From Marinobacter sp. LQ44 (lineage in GTDB: Bacteria; Pseudomonadota; Gammaproteobacteria; Pseudomonadales; Oleiphilaceae), in the NCBI RefSeq assembly GCF_001447155.2, contig NZ_CP014754.1:2790001-2854000 (forward strand): DNA of 64,000 bases. Reading direction: 5' to 3'. Positions 20,750 to 29,352 of this stretch are shown here, piece by piece. The notes below the pieces were generated by a model. The model saw nothing but the letters and a program-made list of their open reading frames with translations, was not told the DNA's origin and did not search any database. The translations under genes and the position numbers were made by a program. Position 1 is the stretch's first letter. The number at the start of each line of letters is the position of its first letter.

Positions 20750-21134
20750 ACCCTCAGAAGCGGTGATTCGCTGGGCTCTGATGATGGGGGCTTTGGCCGG
20801 CCTGTTGGCGGTGATGGCGGGTGCCTTCGGTGCCCACGGTTTACGCCACGTGGTGAGCGAGCGGGGCCTGGAAGTGTTCCAGACGGCTGTCAGTTACCAG
20901 ATGTACCACGCCCTGGTGCTGGTGGTAGCGAGCCTGATGCCGGCCCTGGGCTTGTCCCAGCGCTTACTTGGCGTCGCTTGCGGCTTCTGGCTCGCAGGCA
21001 TTGTGCTGTTCAGCGGCAGCCTGTATCTGCTGGTGTTGTCCGGCCATCACTGGCTCGGGCCGGTTACGCCGATTGGTGGTGTCTGCTTCATGATTGGTTG
21101 GGCCCTGCTGGTTGCGGCGGCCCTGAAAAAGTAA
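20736..21134 (+). CDS. DUF423 (YgdD-like) inner-membrane protein
   Basis: 132 residues from a GTG inside the end of apaH. Four membrane helices are visible, with the family pattern AGAFGAHGLRHVVSERGLEVFQTAVSYQMYHAL near residues 25-60 and a C-terminal TPIGGVCFMIGWALL. It is a small conserved membrane protein of unknown role. Seventeen bases separate it from thiS, so it may be cotranscribed with apaH and thiS. Confidence 0.88.
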   Translation: MTALKPSEAVIRWALMMGALAGLLAVMAGAFGAHGLRHVVSERGLEVFQTAVSYQMYHALVLVVASLMPALGLSQRLLGVACGFWLAGIVLFSGSLYLLVLSGHHWLGPVTPIGGVCFMIGWALLVAAALKK

Positions 21135-21151
21135 CGGAGGTGATCCGAACC

Positions 21152-21352
21152 ATGCAGGTTCAGGTAAATGGTGAGCACATGGAACTCCCCGGTGGAGCAA
21201 CCATTGCGACCTTGATTGAGCATCTCACGCTGGCCGGGAAACGGGTCGCGGTTGAGGTCAACGAAGATATTGTGCCCCGCAGTCAGCACCCGAGTTTCAC
21301 CCTGAGCGATGGCGACCGGGTGGAAGTGGTGCACGCCATCGGCGGCGGTTAA
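21152..21352 (+). CDS. thiS: Sulfur carrier protein ThiS
   Basis: 66 residues from the ATG at 21152 with GGAGGTG upstream (about 21136-21142). Ubiquitin-like fold ending in the obligatory diglycine (AIGGG), which is adenylated by ThiF and thiocarboxylated to feed ThiG. The internal DGDRVEVVHAIGG is characteristic. A longer frame beginning at 20978 overlaps the DUF423 gene and is spurious. Followed by thiG after 51 bp. Confidence 0.95.
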   Translation: MQVQVNGEHMELPGGATIATLIEHLTLAGKRVAVEVNEDIVPRSQHPSFTLSDGDRVEVVHAIGGG

Positions 21353-21403
21353 GTTTGCGTTCAGCTGAACGCGCCCCCTCTTTTCAATGAACTCAGGTAG
21401 GTT

Positions 21404-22213
21404 ATGACAGATACCCCGGAAATCCAGCTCCCCGAAGACAAACCCCTGGAAATCGCAGGCAAGGTTTACCAGTCCCGCTTGCTGGTGGGCACTGGCAAGT
21501 ATCACGACCTGATGGAAACCGGCCACGCCATTGAGGCCAGTGGCGCCGAGATCGTGACCGTGGCGGTGCGCCGTACCAATCTCGGCCAGAACCCGGACGA
21601 GCCGAACCTGCTGGATGTCATTTCCCCGAGCACCTACACCATTCTGCCCAACACAGCCGGCTGTTACACCGCCAAAGACGCGGTACGCACCTGCAAGCTG
21701 GCCCGGGAGCTGCTGGATGGCCACGACCTGGTGAAACTGGAAGTGCTGGGTGAACACAAAACCCTGTACCCCAACATGCCGGAAACCCTGACCGCCGCCG
21801 AAGAGCTGATCAAAGACGGTTTCAAGGTGATGGTGTACTGCTCCGACGATCCGCTGCTGGCCATGCGTCTGGAAGAAATGGGTTGCGTGGCGATCATGCC
21901 TCTGGGCGCCCCCATCGGCTCAGGCCTGGGTATCCAGAACCGCTACAACATCCGGCTGATCGTCGAGAACGCCAAGGTACCGGTACTGGTAGACGCTGGC
22001 GTTGGTACCGCCTCGGATGCCACCATCGCCATGGAGCTGGGCTGCGACGGCGTACTGATGAACACCGCCATCGCCCAGGCCAAAGACCCGATCAAAATGG
22101 CCAACGCCATGCGCCTGGCCATCGAAGCCGGCCGCGAGGCCTACCTTGCTGGACGTATGCCGAAGAAGCTGTACGCCAGTGCGTCGTCACCGATTGACGG
22201 CACTTTTTTCTAA
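21404..22213 (+). CDS. thiG: Thiazole synthase
   Basis: 269 residues, TIM barrel. It condenses DXP, dehydroglycine and ThiS-thiocarboxylate into the thiazole phosphate of thiamine. Motifs: [24 protein letters not shown] (Schiff-base region), [32 protein letters not shown] and [15 protein letters not shown]. No TPP riboswitch was recognised in the short gap upstream of it. Confidence 0.97.
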   Translation: MTDTPEIQLPEDKPLEIAGKVYQSRLLVGTGKYHDLMETGHAIEASGAEIVTVAVRRTNLGQNPDEPNLLDVISPSTYTILPNTAGCYTAKDAVRTCKLARELLDGHDLVKLEVLGEHKTLYPNMPETLTAAEELIKDGFKVMVYCSDDPLLAMRLEEMGCVAIMPLGAPIGSGLGIQNRYNIRLIVENAKVPVLVDAGVGTASDATIAMELGCDGVLMNTAIAQAKDPIKMANAMRLAIEAGREAYLAGRMPKKLYASASSPIDGTFF

Positions 22214-22231
22214 AAAAATCATAAAACATTA

Positions 22232-22305
22232 GCCACGGACGGCACGGACCTGCACGGACAAAAAGCGTAGCCGGAGTGTCCGTGCAGGTCCGTGTTGTCC
22301 GTGGC
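22232..22305. repeat. 28-bp-arm palindrome between thiG and slmA
   Basis: Arms 22232-22259 and 22278-22305 pair over 28 bp with two G-T wobbles, around an 18-nt loop. Each arm is itself made of repeats of CACGGAC. A-rich tracts flank both sides, but no T-run follows on the plus strand, so it is not a standard thiG terminator. Unlike copies A-C it lacks the conserved centre. Confidence 0.8.
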
Positions 22306-22333
22306 CAAAAAAACAGAGCGCTGTAGTACTGAT

Positions 22334-22921
22334 ATGACCACTCAGAAACCCAGCCGGCGGGAGACCATCCTGCAGGCCCTTGTTGAATTGCTGCAAAATG
22401 ACCCGGGGTCCCGGATCACCACCGCCGGCCTGGCTAAAACCGTGGGCGTTACCGAAGCGGCCTTGTACCGGCACTTTCCCAGCAAGCGGAAAATGTTCGA
22501 AGCCCTGATCGAATTTGCCGAGGAGGCGGTGTTCTCCCGTTGCCAGCTGGTGCTTCAGGAGCAGGAAGATGTGCGGGTTCGCCTTCAGCAGCTGGTGCAT
22601 CTGGTGTTGGTGTTCGCTGAGCGTAATCCGGGTTTGTGTTGCATGCTGACGGGCGATGCCCTGATGGGCGAGGATGAGTCCCTGCGCAAGCGCGCATCCC
22701 AGTTCTTCGAGCGTTTGGAAACCCAGTTTCGCCAGACCCTGAAGGAGGGCGAAATCCGTCAGGGCCTGCGGCCTCGAACCAGCGCGGCTCGCGGTGCAGA
22801 TTTTGTGATGGTGTTCCTCGAAGGCCGCATCCAGCGGTTCGTTCGTTCCTCTTTCTCCCGCTTGCCCTCTGCTGATTTCGACGAGGCTTGGAGCTTGGTT
22901 TCCGAGGCTGTTTGGGGTTGA
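22334..22921 (+). CDS. slmA: Nucleoid occlusion factor SlmA (TetR fold)
   Basis: 195 residues from the ATG at 22334; the upstream frame is palindrome sequence. The N-terminal helix-turn-helix ITTAGLAKTVGVTEAALYRHFPSKRKMFEAL is nearly diagnostic of SlmA, which binds chromosomal sites and FtsZ to block division over the nucleoid. The C-terminal dimer helices (EAVFSRCQLVLQEQEDVR, LCCMLTGDALMGEDE) also fit. No clear Shine-Dalgarno was seen. It stands alone, followed by two palindromic repeats. Confidence 0.92.
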   Translation: MTTQKPSRRETILQALVELLQNDPGSRITTAGLAKTVGVTEAALYRHFPSKRKMFEALIEFAEEAVFSRCQLVLQEQEDVRVRLQQLVHLVLVFAERNPGLCCMLTGDALMGEDESLRKRASQFFERLETQFRQTLKEGEIRQGLRPRTSAARGADFVMVFLEGRIQRFVRSSFSRLPSADFDEAWSLVSEAVWG

Positions 22922-22963
22922 GGCTTGGTGTTCGTCTACCCCTAGCCTGTCGAATTTGGGAGT

Positions 22964-23073
22964 GTTGTGTGCGGGGTTTGCCTTCGCAGAAACGCTACAA
23001 GCACGTCCGTGTGCGCTTCGCTCCGGCCATCCCTGGCCTTCGAGATTCTGCGAAGGCAAACCCCGCACACAAC
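22964..23073. repeat. Palindromic repeat, copy B (inverted orientation)
   Basis: Arms 22964-22991 and 23046-23073 are perfectly complementary over 28 bp; the centre is 54 nt. Read on the minus strand, the centre matches that of copy C at nearly all positions (GGCCAGGGATGGCC, GAGCGAAGCGC, GGACGTGCTTGTAGCG), while the arms share nothing with copies A or C. It lies between the convergent slmA and an inositol-phosphatase-like gene. Confidence 0.88.
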
Positions 23074-23178
23074 GCTCGGATTTCAGTGATATACCCAATT
23101 CACTGACACCGAACTGGATTTATCGCTGGTTTACAGAGAAAAGTGGCGCTGTTAATGCGATTCCCGTGAAGTTCGAAA

Positions 23179-23288
23179 GGCACTGGCTGGAGGCCCTTTC
23201 CCGAAATCTCGGAGGCCAGGGATGGCCGGAGCGAAGCGCAAATGGATGTGCTCGTAGCGTTTTCGGGAAAGGGCCTCCAGCCAGTGCC
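23179..23288. repeat. Palindromic repeat, copy C
   Basis: Arms 23179-23206 and 23261-23288 are perfectly complementary over 28 bp around a 54-nt centre in the same family as copies A and B (GGCCAGGGATGGCC at about 23214-23227). It is only 105 bp from copy B, in opposite orientation. Together B and C fill most of the 440-bp convergent gap between slmA and the gene ending at 23362, and otherwise I see nothing there. Confidence 0.88.
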
Positions 23289-23361
23289 TAACCACGCAGA
23301 TTGCACAGGCTAGGCGTTCCCAAACTCCAAATCCAGACTGCCAGAAACAAGCACCTCAGTC

Positions 23362-24186
23362 TCAGTCATAACCCGAGGCAGAACGGAGTATGGACCGCAC
23401 GGGCTCCCATACCGCCGGTGCAGAGATCAGGATGTCGCGCCCCCAGAGGTCGGCCGGGTAGCCATCGGGCACGTCGCCGAAGTGGCCCACCGTGGCGCCG
23501 GCTTCCCAGGCGATCAGGCGGGCGGCGGCGAAGTCCCAGGGGCTGACGTTCTCGTAGTAGATATCCAGACGGCCGCAGGCCACCCAGCAGATGTCCAGGG
23601 CCGCCGAACCAATGCGGCGCAGGTCCCGGCATTGGTGAATCATCGCATCCAGCCGCCTTACCAGCGGTTCCAGGTTGTCCTTGGTGTAGGGGAAGCCGGT
23701 GGCAAACAGGCTTTGCCGGGGTTCCGTAGCGCCGCTGTGGCGAATGGCCTGGCCGTTCAAGGTGGCGCCTTCGCCTTTGGTGGCCCGGAAGGTTTCATTC
23801 GGGAACGGCGCGTGTACCACACCTACCTGCACCTGCCCGCGCTCCGCATAGGCAATCGACACCGCCACCTGCGGGTGACCGTAGGCGTAGTTTACCGTGC
23901 CGTCGATGGGGTCGATGATCCACAGCGGCGTGTCCAGTTCTTCTGCCTGGGACAGGTCCGGCATGGTTTCTTCAGACAAAATGCGGTGATCGGGGAAGCG
24001 TTCGCGGATGGCGCTGGTGATGAACTCGTCGGCCATCACATCGGCGTGGGTAACCAGTTCCGTCTGCTGCTTGTAGTCGGTGCGCAGGGTGTTTTCCTGG
24101 CGCTCGTGGCGGATCAGCTCGCCGGCCTCTCTGGCCAGGGCTTCGGCAAAATCGGTGATTTCGCGCAGAGAAACAGAATCAGACAT
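23362..24186 (-). CDS. Inositol monophosphatase family protein
   Basis: 274 residues. The IMPase metal site is complete: LSEETMPD (first Glu pair), WIIDPIDGTVNYAYG (DPxDGT) and SPWDFAAARLIAWEAGA (WD near the C-terminus). The family acts on sugar or inositol phosphates, PAP or histidinol phosphate; which applies here is not visible. It is not an obvious SuhB by its N-terminus. Its start codon adjoins an 8-bp hairpin (24186-24218) that includes the ribosome-binding region. Confidence 0.85.
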   Translation of the reverse strand: MSDSVSLREITDFAEALAREAGELIRHERQENTLRTDYKQQTELVTHADVMADEFITSAIRERFPDHRILSEETMPDLSQAEELDTPLWIIDPIDGTVNYAYGHPQVAVSIAYAERGQVQVGVVHAPFPNETFRATKGEGATLNGQAIRHSGATEPRQSLFATGFPYTKDNLEPLVRRLDAMIHQCRDLRRIGSAALDICWVACGRLDIYYENVSPWDFAAARLIAWEAGATVGHFGDVPDGYPADLWGRDILISAPAVWEPVRSILRSASGYD

Positions 24187-24218
24187 GGCACCCCCGGTTC
24201 GAAAACGTGAGGGTGCCA
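24186..24218 (-). promoter_or_regulatory. Hairpin overlapping a ribosome-binding site and start codon
   Basis: TGGCACCC (24186-24193) and GGGTGCCA (24211-24218) form a perfect 8-bp stem with a 17-nt loop. On the minus strand the second arm contains the G-rich ribosome-binding region and ends on the A of the ATG of the inositol-phosphatase-like gene. It could act as a terminator or a translational gate; no U-run follows, which favours the latter. Confidence 0.5.
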
Positions 24219-24234
24219 GTCTAACACGGCAGGC

Positions 24235-25530
24235 TTACAGGCTGTTCAGCCACTTCTCCATCTTGTCCATGGCCAGCACAATGCGTGGGCAGGCCTGTTT
24301 GACGAAGTCTTCGCCCAGTTCCTGGTCGGCATAGTCTCCGCCGGCCAGTTCCAGTGCCTTGGTGCCGTCGAAGTCCACGAACGCCAGGCGCGCGCCCAAG
24401 TGGTCCGGCACAAAGCCGAAATCACTGGAGGGCAGGATGGCGACGCCGGTGTCTGCCAGCAAAGCCGTGCAGAAGGCCTGGGCGGTTTTGATGTCCCTGC
24501 GGGCCAGCTTTTCACTGAAGGCGGAGAAGTCCGGGAACAGGTAGAAGGCACCTTCGGGCTTGCGAACCACCGCACCTATGGCGCTCAGGCGGGTGTAGGT
24601 GTACTCGCCTACTGCCTTCAGTACCCGGCGGGATTGCTTCAGGTATTCGTCGATATCCTCGCCGCCATCAAACGCGGTGATTGCCGCATGCTGGATAGGC
24701 GCGCTTGTGGAGGTGAAGGTCTCGCTTGCGATGATCGCCATGGCGTCCTGCAGCGGGCGCAGCTCCGGCGGGAAGATAAAGGTGCCCAGACGCCAGCCAC
24801 CGGCGCCCAGCCATTTGCTCATGCCGGTGCTGATGATGGTGCCCTCCGGGTAATAACGGGCGATGGATTTATGCTTGCCCTCAAAGTGCACTTCACCGTA
24901 GATCTCATCCGATAACAGTATCAGGTTGTACTTGCGCGCCACGTTGGCGATGGCCAGCAACTGGTCATCGGTGTAGGTGCAACCGGTGGGGTTGGACGGG
25001 TAGTTCAGGATCAGGATACGCGGGCGCGACGGGTCATCCCGGCAGATGATGTCCAGCTCTTCTGCGGTCAGCTGCCAGTTGTTCTCCGCATGGGTGGGCA
25101 GCCAGTGTACCGAGCGGCCGATGATTCGGGCCTGGGGCGCATAGGATACCCAGCTCGGGCGCGGAATCAGCAGGTCACCGTAGTAGGCCAGCTGCAGAAT
25201 AAACAGCAGCTCTTTCGAGCCCGGGCCGATCAGCACGTCTTCCCAGGTGCAACGCATACGCTCGGCCCGGTTAATGTAACCGGCAATGGCCTCGCGCAGG
25301 CCCTTGAGGCCTTTCACCGGCAGGTAATCTTTCTCGTGGGCGTGCGCTTTGAGGGCATCAACCACGCGCCCGGGCACCGGGAATGGCGACTGGCCCAAGC
25401 CAAGTTTGATGATGTCCTTGCCCTCGGACCGAAGCTGGTTACTCAGCTCGTTGATACGCAGGGTGGAAGAGGGCTGAATGCCCCGAACGTTCAGGTTGAT
25501 GGCGAAGCGGTGATCGTTTTTGATGTCCAT
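24235..25530 (-). CDS. Class I/II pyridoxal-phosphate aminotransferase
   Basis: 431 residues from the ATG at 25530 (MDIKNDHRF); an upstream start at 25641 adds a non-conserved tail. Aspartate-aminotransferase fold: NYPSNPTGCTYT, LILLSDEIYGEV (PLP Asp/Tyr) and STGMSKWLGAGGWRLGTF, whose lysine forms the Schiff base. The arginine that binds the substrate carboxylate probably lies in the C-terminal HLGARLAFVDFDG. It is longer than AspC (396) by an N-terminal extension. The substrate cannot be decided. It stands alone. Confidence 0.85.
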   Translation of the reverse strand: MDIKNDHRFAINLNVRGIQPSSTLRINELSNQLRSEGKDIIKLGLGQSPFPVPGRVVDALKAHAHEKDYLPVKGLKGLREAIAGYINRAERMRCTWEDVLIGPGSKELLFILQLAYYGDLLIPRPSWVSYAPQARIIGRSVHWLPTHAENNWQLTAEELDIICRDDPSRPRILILNYPSNPTGCTYTDDQLLAIANVARKYNLILLSDEIYGEVHFEGKHKSIARYYPEGTIISTGMSKWLGAGGWRLGTFIFPPELRPLQDAMAIIASETFTSTSAPIQHAAITAFDGGEDIDEYLKQSRRVLKAVGEYTYTRLSAIGAVVRKPEGAFYLFPDFSAFSEKLARRDIKTAQAFCTALLADTGVAILPSSDFGFVPDHLGARLAFVDFDGTKALELAGGDYADQELGEDFVKQACPRIVLAMDKMEKWLNSL

Positions 25531-25660
25531 TGTCCCGGTCTGTTGGTTGGAGGTGACAACGGCAGTATAGGAAACCCAAACATATCTGTGATACCGGTGC
25601 GGATAGGGGATTGCCGAAGGCTTGGGCGAAACTTTCGTCAAATCCCCTGTCTATCCGGTG

Positions 25661-26977
25661 TTAACGGTCTTTGATCCAGACTTCCACTCGGCCGTTACGT
25701 TGATTGCCGGTGCCGCCCACCGGCATATAGTGCCCATAACCAGTGTAGGCGACCCGGGGCAGGCCTGCCTCGTTTAACGCCTTGCGTACAGAGAGCGCCC
25801 GCAGTTCGGAGATCATCTGGGCCCTCAGTTCATGGCTCTGGGTGTCGGCGAAACCGATCAGCAACAGGTCTTCCGCTGAGCCTCCTTGCGCTTCGAGATA
25901 ATGCTTCACTCGCATCAGGTCCCGTTGTGCCTTGTTGTCCAGTTTGGTGCGGCCCTCGGCAAACCGGAAGTTTACGGTCAGCCGTTGGTAGTTCTCGGTC
26001 AGGCGACGGAAGGTGAGTGGCACGGAGGCATCGAAGTCCGGTTTCACCGCAATCGGGTTCTGGGAAATAAACCCGGACTCGGCCACCAGGGCCTGGCCGT
26101 TGGTGCCCAGGGTAAACTCGATCAACTGGGTGGCCAATTCCGGCGTGCGATCACCCATGGTGTACATGAACAGCCGCCTGGACAACGGGTAGTCCTCGCT
26201 GGCGACGGTCAGCTGGTTCGGTTTCAGGGCCGGTGCGTTGCCGTCGGAAACTGCCAACAGCTTGCTGTTGCGTACCGAGGCCAGGCCTGAGAAACCGATT
26301 CCACCCGGGTCTCGGGACACATCATCAGAGAGCTGATCATTGGATTCGTAACGCATTGCCGAAGAATCCAGAGGGTATTTCTTGCCCAGCACCAGGGATT
26401 TGAAGGTGTCCCAGGTACCGGAGCGGTCGTCCCGCGCGTACAGGGTGATAGCCCGGTTACTGCCTCCGAGCTCTGACCAGTTGCGAATCTCACCGGCAAA
26501 GATCTGGCCGATGGTGTCGATGCTGAGCTGATTGATCGGATTGGATGGGTGCACCAGGATGGCGAGGCCATCAATGGCAATCACATGCTCGCTTTCCAGC
26601 GCGGTGAGATCGGCTTGCGCACGCACCTGGTCGGCCTCGGATGGCTTCACCGGTCGGGATGATGCCCAGATGCCGGCCCGGCCGCTGGCGAGGGTTCGAA
26701 AGCCGGTGCTCGAGCCATGCGCCGCCACCAGAACACTGAGATTCCGGCCGCCGGCGTTGGCACTGAGGATTTGTTCATTTTCCTCACCAGTGGGCCGGCT
26801 GCTGGGGTTGCCGTCGCCAAGCTGCTGTAGATACCCGGAGACCAACATGGGGGCCAGCGTGGCGCCAACGGTGTTCGACCCATGTATTTCAAGCTCATGG
26901 GCGGATGCTGGAGACAGCACGACCGCCGTGAGCACGAACAGGCAGAGAGTTAAAAACTTCCTTGGTGGTTTCGCCAT
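25661..26977 (-). CDS. PstS-like phosphate-binding domain fused to OmpA-like domain
   Basis: 438 residues. Signal peptide (LCLFVLTAVVLSPASA), then a PstS-like binding domain at about 27-290 (IHGSNTVGATLAPML; AHGSSTGFRTLASGRAGIWASSRP; DDRSGTWDTFKSLV), then an OmpA/MotB-type peptidoglycan-binding domain at about 320-438 (NFRFAEGRTKLDNKAQRDL, ELRALSVRKAL, NGRVEVWIKD). Such a fusion would tether a phosphate or anion sensor to the cell wall rather than feed a transporter; no pst genes are nearby. It is divergent from a response regulator, hinting at a sensory role (inference). Confidence 0.85.
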   Translation of the reverse strand: MAKPPRKFLTLCLFVLTAVVLSPASAHELEIHGSNTVGATLAPMLVSGYLQQLGDGNPSSRPTGEENEQILSANAGGRNLSVLVAAHGSSTGFRTLASGRAGIWASSRPVKPSEADQVRAQADLTALESEHVIAIDGLAILVHPSNPINQLSIDTIGQIFAGEIRNWSELGGSNRAITLYARDDRSGTWDTFKSLVLGKKYPLDSSAMRYESNDQLSDDVSRDPGGIGFSGLASVRNSKLLAVSDGNAPALKPNQLTVASEDYPLSRRLFMYTMGDRTPELATQLIEFTLGTNGQALVAESGFISQNPIAVKPDFDASVPLTFRRLTENYQRLTVNFRFAEGRTKLDNKAQRDLMRVKHYLEAQGGSAEDLLLIGFADTQSHELRAQMISELRALSVRKALNEAGLPRVAYTGYGHYMPVGGTGNQRNGRVEVWIKDR

Positions 26978-27184
26978 TAGTTGAAAAACCTATTTATAAC
27001 AGATGGTTGAGTAATGGGAAGCATGCTTCAGAATTATGACATTTGTGTTTCAGTCGGCTGCAGTGAGCAGATAAGAACAGGCACCTATGTAATAAAGTGT
27101 TAAGCAGGCCGCTGAGTGATTGGTCTGGCTGGCTTATAGTGGCGTATCCCCGGAAACAAAAATAAACAGTGCGGGAGACTGTGA

Positions 27185-27847
27185 ATGATTGCGACAACGC
27201 TTGGTCGGGGTGCCGAATCCGCCCCGGCATCGGCAGTATCACTCTTCGGGAGGGTGCTGTTGGTGGACGACCATGCGCTGTTTGCTCAAGGACTGGCGGG
27301 TCTGATTCAGCAGGAGATGCTGGCAGCGCAGGTGAAAATTGTCTCGTCGGTTGAACAAGCTGCCGATGCCTTGAGGCACGATGACAACATTGATCTGGTG
27401 CTGCTGGATGTCGCCCTCAACGGTGAGGTGGGGCTATCTCTGTTCGCCCGGCTGTCTGGTCAGAGTGCCAAACCGCCCATTGTCATCATTTCCAGCAGCG
27501 ATGACGAAGGGACGGTGCGAGCCGCCAGGGCCGCCGGTGCCAAAGGTTTTCTTGCCAAATCCGCAAGCAGGGCATCACTGGTGCGAATGATGCGAGCAGT
27601 GGGACAGGGGCAGAGCTACTTCCCCGGGGGGCTGACGGCGTTCGCTACTGACGACCTTCCCCTGACGCCACGGCAGCGGGAGGTGTTGTCCCTGCTGGCT
27701 CAGGGGTTCCCCAACAAACGCATCTGCCAAAGCCTGGACCTGACCGAACACACCGTGAAAGCCCACCTGAAGGCGATCTTCACCCAGCTTGGTGTTCACA
27801 ACCGGACAGAGTGCGTTAACAAGGCCCGGGCGCTTGGCTGGTTGTAG
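27185..27847 (+). CDS. LuxR/NarL-type two-component response regulator
   Basis: 220 residues. An N-terminal receiver domain has the acidic pair VDD (28-29), the phosphoacceptor Asp75 in VLLDVAL, and the lysine in GFLAKSAS. The C-terminal helix-turn-helix (LTPRQREVLSLLAQGFPNKRICQSLDLTEHTVKAHLKAIF) is the NarL/LuxR type. The adjacent convergent gene is only the C-terminal piece of a histidine kinase, so the cognate kinase seems lost. Divergent from the PstS-OmpA fusion, which it may regulate. Confidence 0.92.
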   Translation: MIATTLGRGAESAPASAVSLFGRVLLVDDHALFAQGLAGLIQQEMLAAQVKIVSSVEQAADALRHDDNIDLVLLDVALNGEVGLSLFARLSGQSAKPPIVIISSSDDEGTVRAARAAGAKGFLAKSASRASLVRMMRAVGQGQSYFPGGLTAFATDDLPLTPRQREVLSLLAQGFPNKRICQSLDLTEHTVKAHLKAIFTQLGVHNRTECVNKARALGWL

Positions 27848-28280
27848 TGGCCGGTAGCTCAATCCAGAACACGCTACCCTGGTTGGGCCGGGAGTTGACA
27901 CCGCACCGGCCATCCATCAGGCCGGTGAATTCCCGGACGATGGTCAGCCCCAAACCAAGCCCCGGGCAGGGCGCCGGGCTGTTGCCACGGACGTAGGGCT
28001 GGAACAACTGCTCCCCCAGCTCTGGCGCCACCCCTTTGCCGTTGTCGGCTACCCGCAGCGTTACCCAGTGGTCCTGGCATTGGCTGCTGACGGTAATGGC
28101 ATTGCCACCGCTATGGTCGGCCGCATTGATCACCAGGTTCTGCAGTATGCGCAGCAACAGGCCCGGGTCAGCCAGAACGGGGTATCCGGCAGGCTGTGAT
28201 TCGATGGTCAGAGTGATATTGCGTTGGCCGAGCGTCTCGTTCATCAGGTCGTGTAGTTCCTGAACCATGGCCTCGAGGCT
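27816..28280 (-). pseudogene. Histidine kinase, C-terminal ATPase fragment
   Basis: Only the HATPase_c part remains, about 150 residues: LRILQNLVINAADHSGG (N box), VADNGKGVAPEL (G1) and GLGLGLTIVREF (G2). The phosphorylated-His domain and the sensor region are missing. The frame runs on upstream of the ATG at 28268 (reading LSLEAM) and then meets the cut end of the lipase foldase near 28280, in a different frame. It overlaps the response regulator stop by 32 bp, so this was probably the partner kinase gene. Confidence 0.85.
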
Positions 28281-28756
28281 GAGTATTGGTCCAGTAACGC
28301 GAGGGCTTGTTGTGCCGCGCTCTCGGGCAGGTGTTGGCGAGCCATCTGCTGAATCTGGCCAATGGCGGTCTCCGGTGACACCTCGCCGACGGTGCTCAGG
28401 AAATAATCGAAGAAATCCCTGACCTCCAGATTCACCACCAGCTGACCGTTGTCGTCGGCCTGTAGAACGCCTTCTATATCCGTGCCCTGCAATGACGGCG
28501 CAAACGGGTTTGGTCCGAGCGACTCCGGTGTTCGGGTTCCAGTAACCGATGGGGTGGGGGCGTCAACGGGTGCCGCGTCGTGGCTGGCTGAACCAGACTG
28601 CTGAGCGGTCTTTTCAGTTGCCTGCTGAGGTGTTGTGCTGGCGGTGACCATGTTTGCTTGCGGCGTCAGTGCCCACCAAAGGCCACTGCCGGCCACAACG
28701 GCCAGCAGTGCCCCGGGAAGCACCCATCGACGCAATGCGATGGGTTGTTTCGTCAT
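28244..28756 (-). pseudogene. Lipase-specific foldase (LifO), truncated after ~155 residues
   Basis: The N-terminus is normal for a lipase chaperone: membrane anchor (WVLPGALLAVVAGSGLWWAL), a variable Ala/Pro/Thr linker, then SLQGTDIEGVLQADDNGQL and FFDYFLSTVGE of the foldase. After LALLDQY near residue 155 homology stops and the frame runs for about 15 residues into histidine-kinase sequence before TGA. Family members are about 340 residues, so half is gone. The preceding gene is a lipase fragment, 8 bp upstream. Confidence 0.85.
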
Positions 28757-28763
28757 ACTGTTC

Positions 28764-29345
28764 TCACAATCCGCGGTTCTTCAAACGGTTGGCGTGGCTG
28801 CGGTACAGGCTGACCGGGTTGGTCCAGAGTGAGCGTGCACCCAGCAGGTGGTTGATGGCATCGACATGGTTCATGTCGTAGTGGGTGCCGATGACGTTGC
28901 CCATCATGGTGGAGCAAACGCCCACCAGGCCATCGCTCGGCTCACTGCCGAAAGCCAGAGAGGTGACTCCCAGGAACGGATCGGTAATGTCGAACACGTT
29001 GGTCCAGATGCCGCGCCCGGTCCAGGAGAAGAACTTCACCCGGTTACCGTTGATCCAGACGTCTTCAGCGGTGCCGGCGCAGGCGTTTCGGTTAACCCCT
29101 TTCCAGCCCAGGGCGTTGTTCAGGCTGGTGGTGCCCGGGGTGGTCAGGGTTTCCAGCGCGGCGACGCCATCCTGCGGGTTGTTGGAACCGGACAGAGCGT
29201 TGATCAGTCCGCCGAGAGCATTGGCGATGGCGTCCACCCCACCTTCCACGTAACTGCCGGGTGGCAGTACGCCCCGGATTACATCGGCGACTTTCGAGCC
29301 CTTGTTAACACCATTGATGGAGGTGACGTGGAAGGATGTACGTGT
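28764..29345 (-). pseudogene. Secreted triacylglycerol lipase, C-terminal fragment
   Basis: About 190 residues matching the second half of Pseudomonas-type lipases: SINGVNKGSKVADVIRG, GLINALSGSNNPQDGVAALE, DITDPFLGVTSLAFGSEPSDGLVG (catalytic Asp), MNHVDAINHLLG (catalytic His) and the end HANRLKNRGL. The GHSHGG nucleophile segment and signal peptide are absent, so it cannot be active. The frame extends to 29636 only as out-of-frame reading of the DUF3301 gene. The join lies just past the DUF3301 stop. Confidence 0.87.
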
Positions 29346-29352
29346 GCTGGGG

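Noticed and set aside
22232..22320. Intrinsic terminator for thiG
   Set aside because: The stem is strong but is followed by A residues on the transcribed strand, not by a T-run.
27000..27060. Possible Pho box upstream of the PstS-OmpA gene
   Set aside because: One half (ATGTCAT) is close but the second half (CTGAAGC) matches poorly, so I do not call it.
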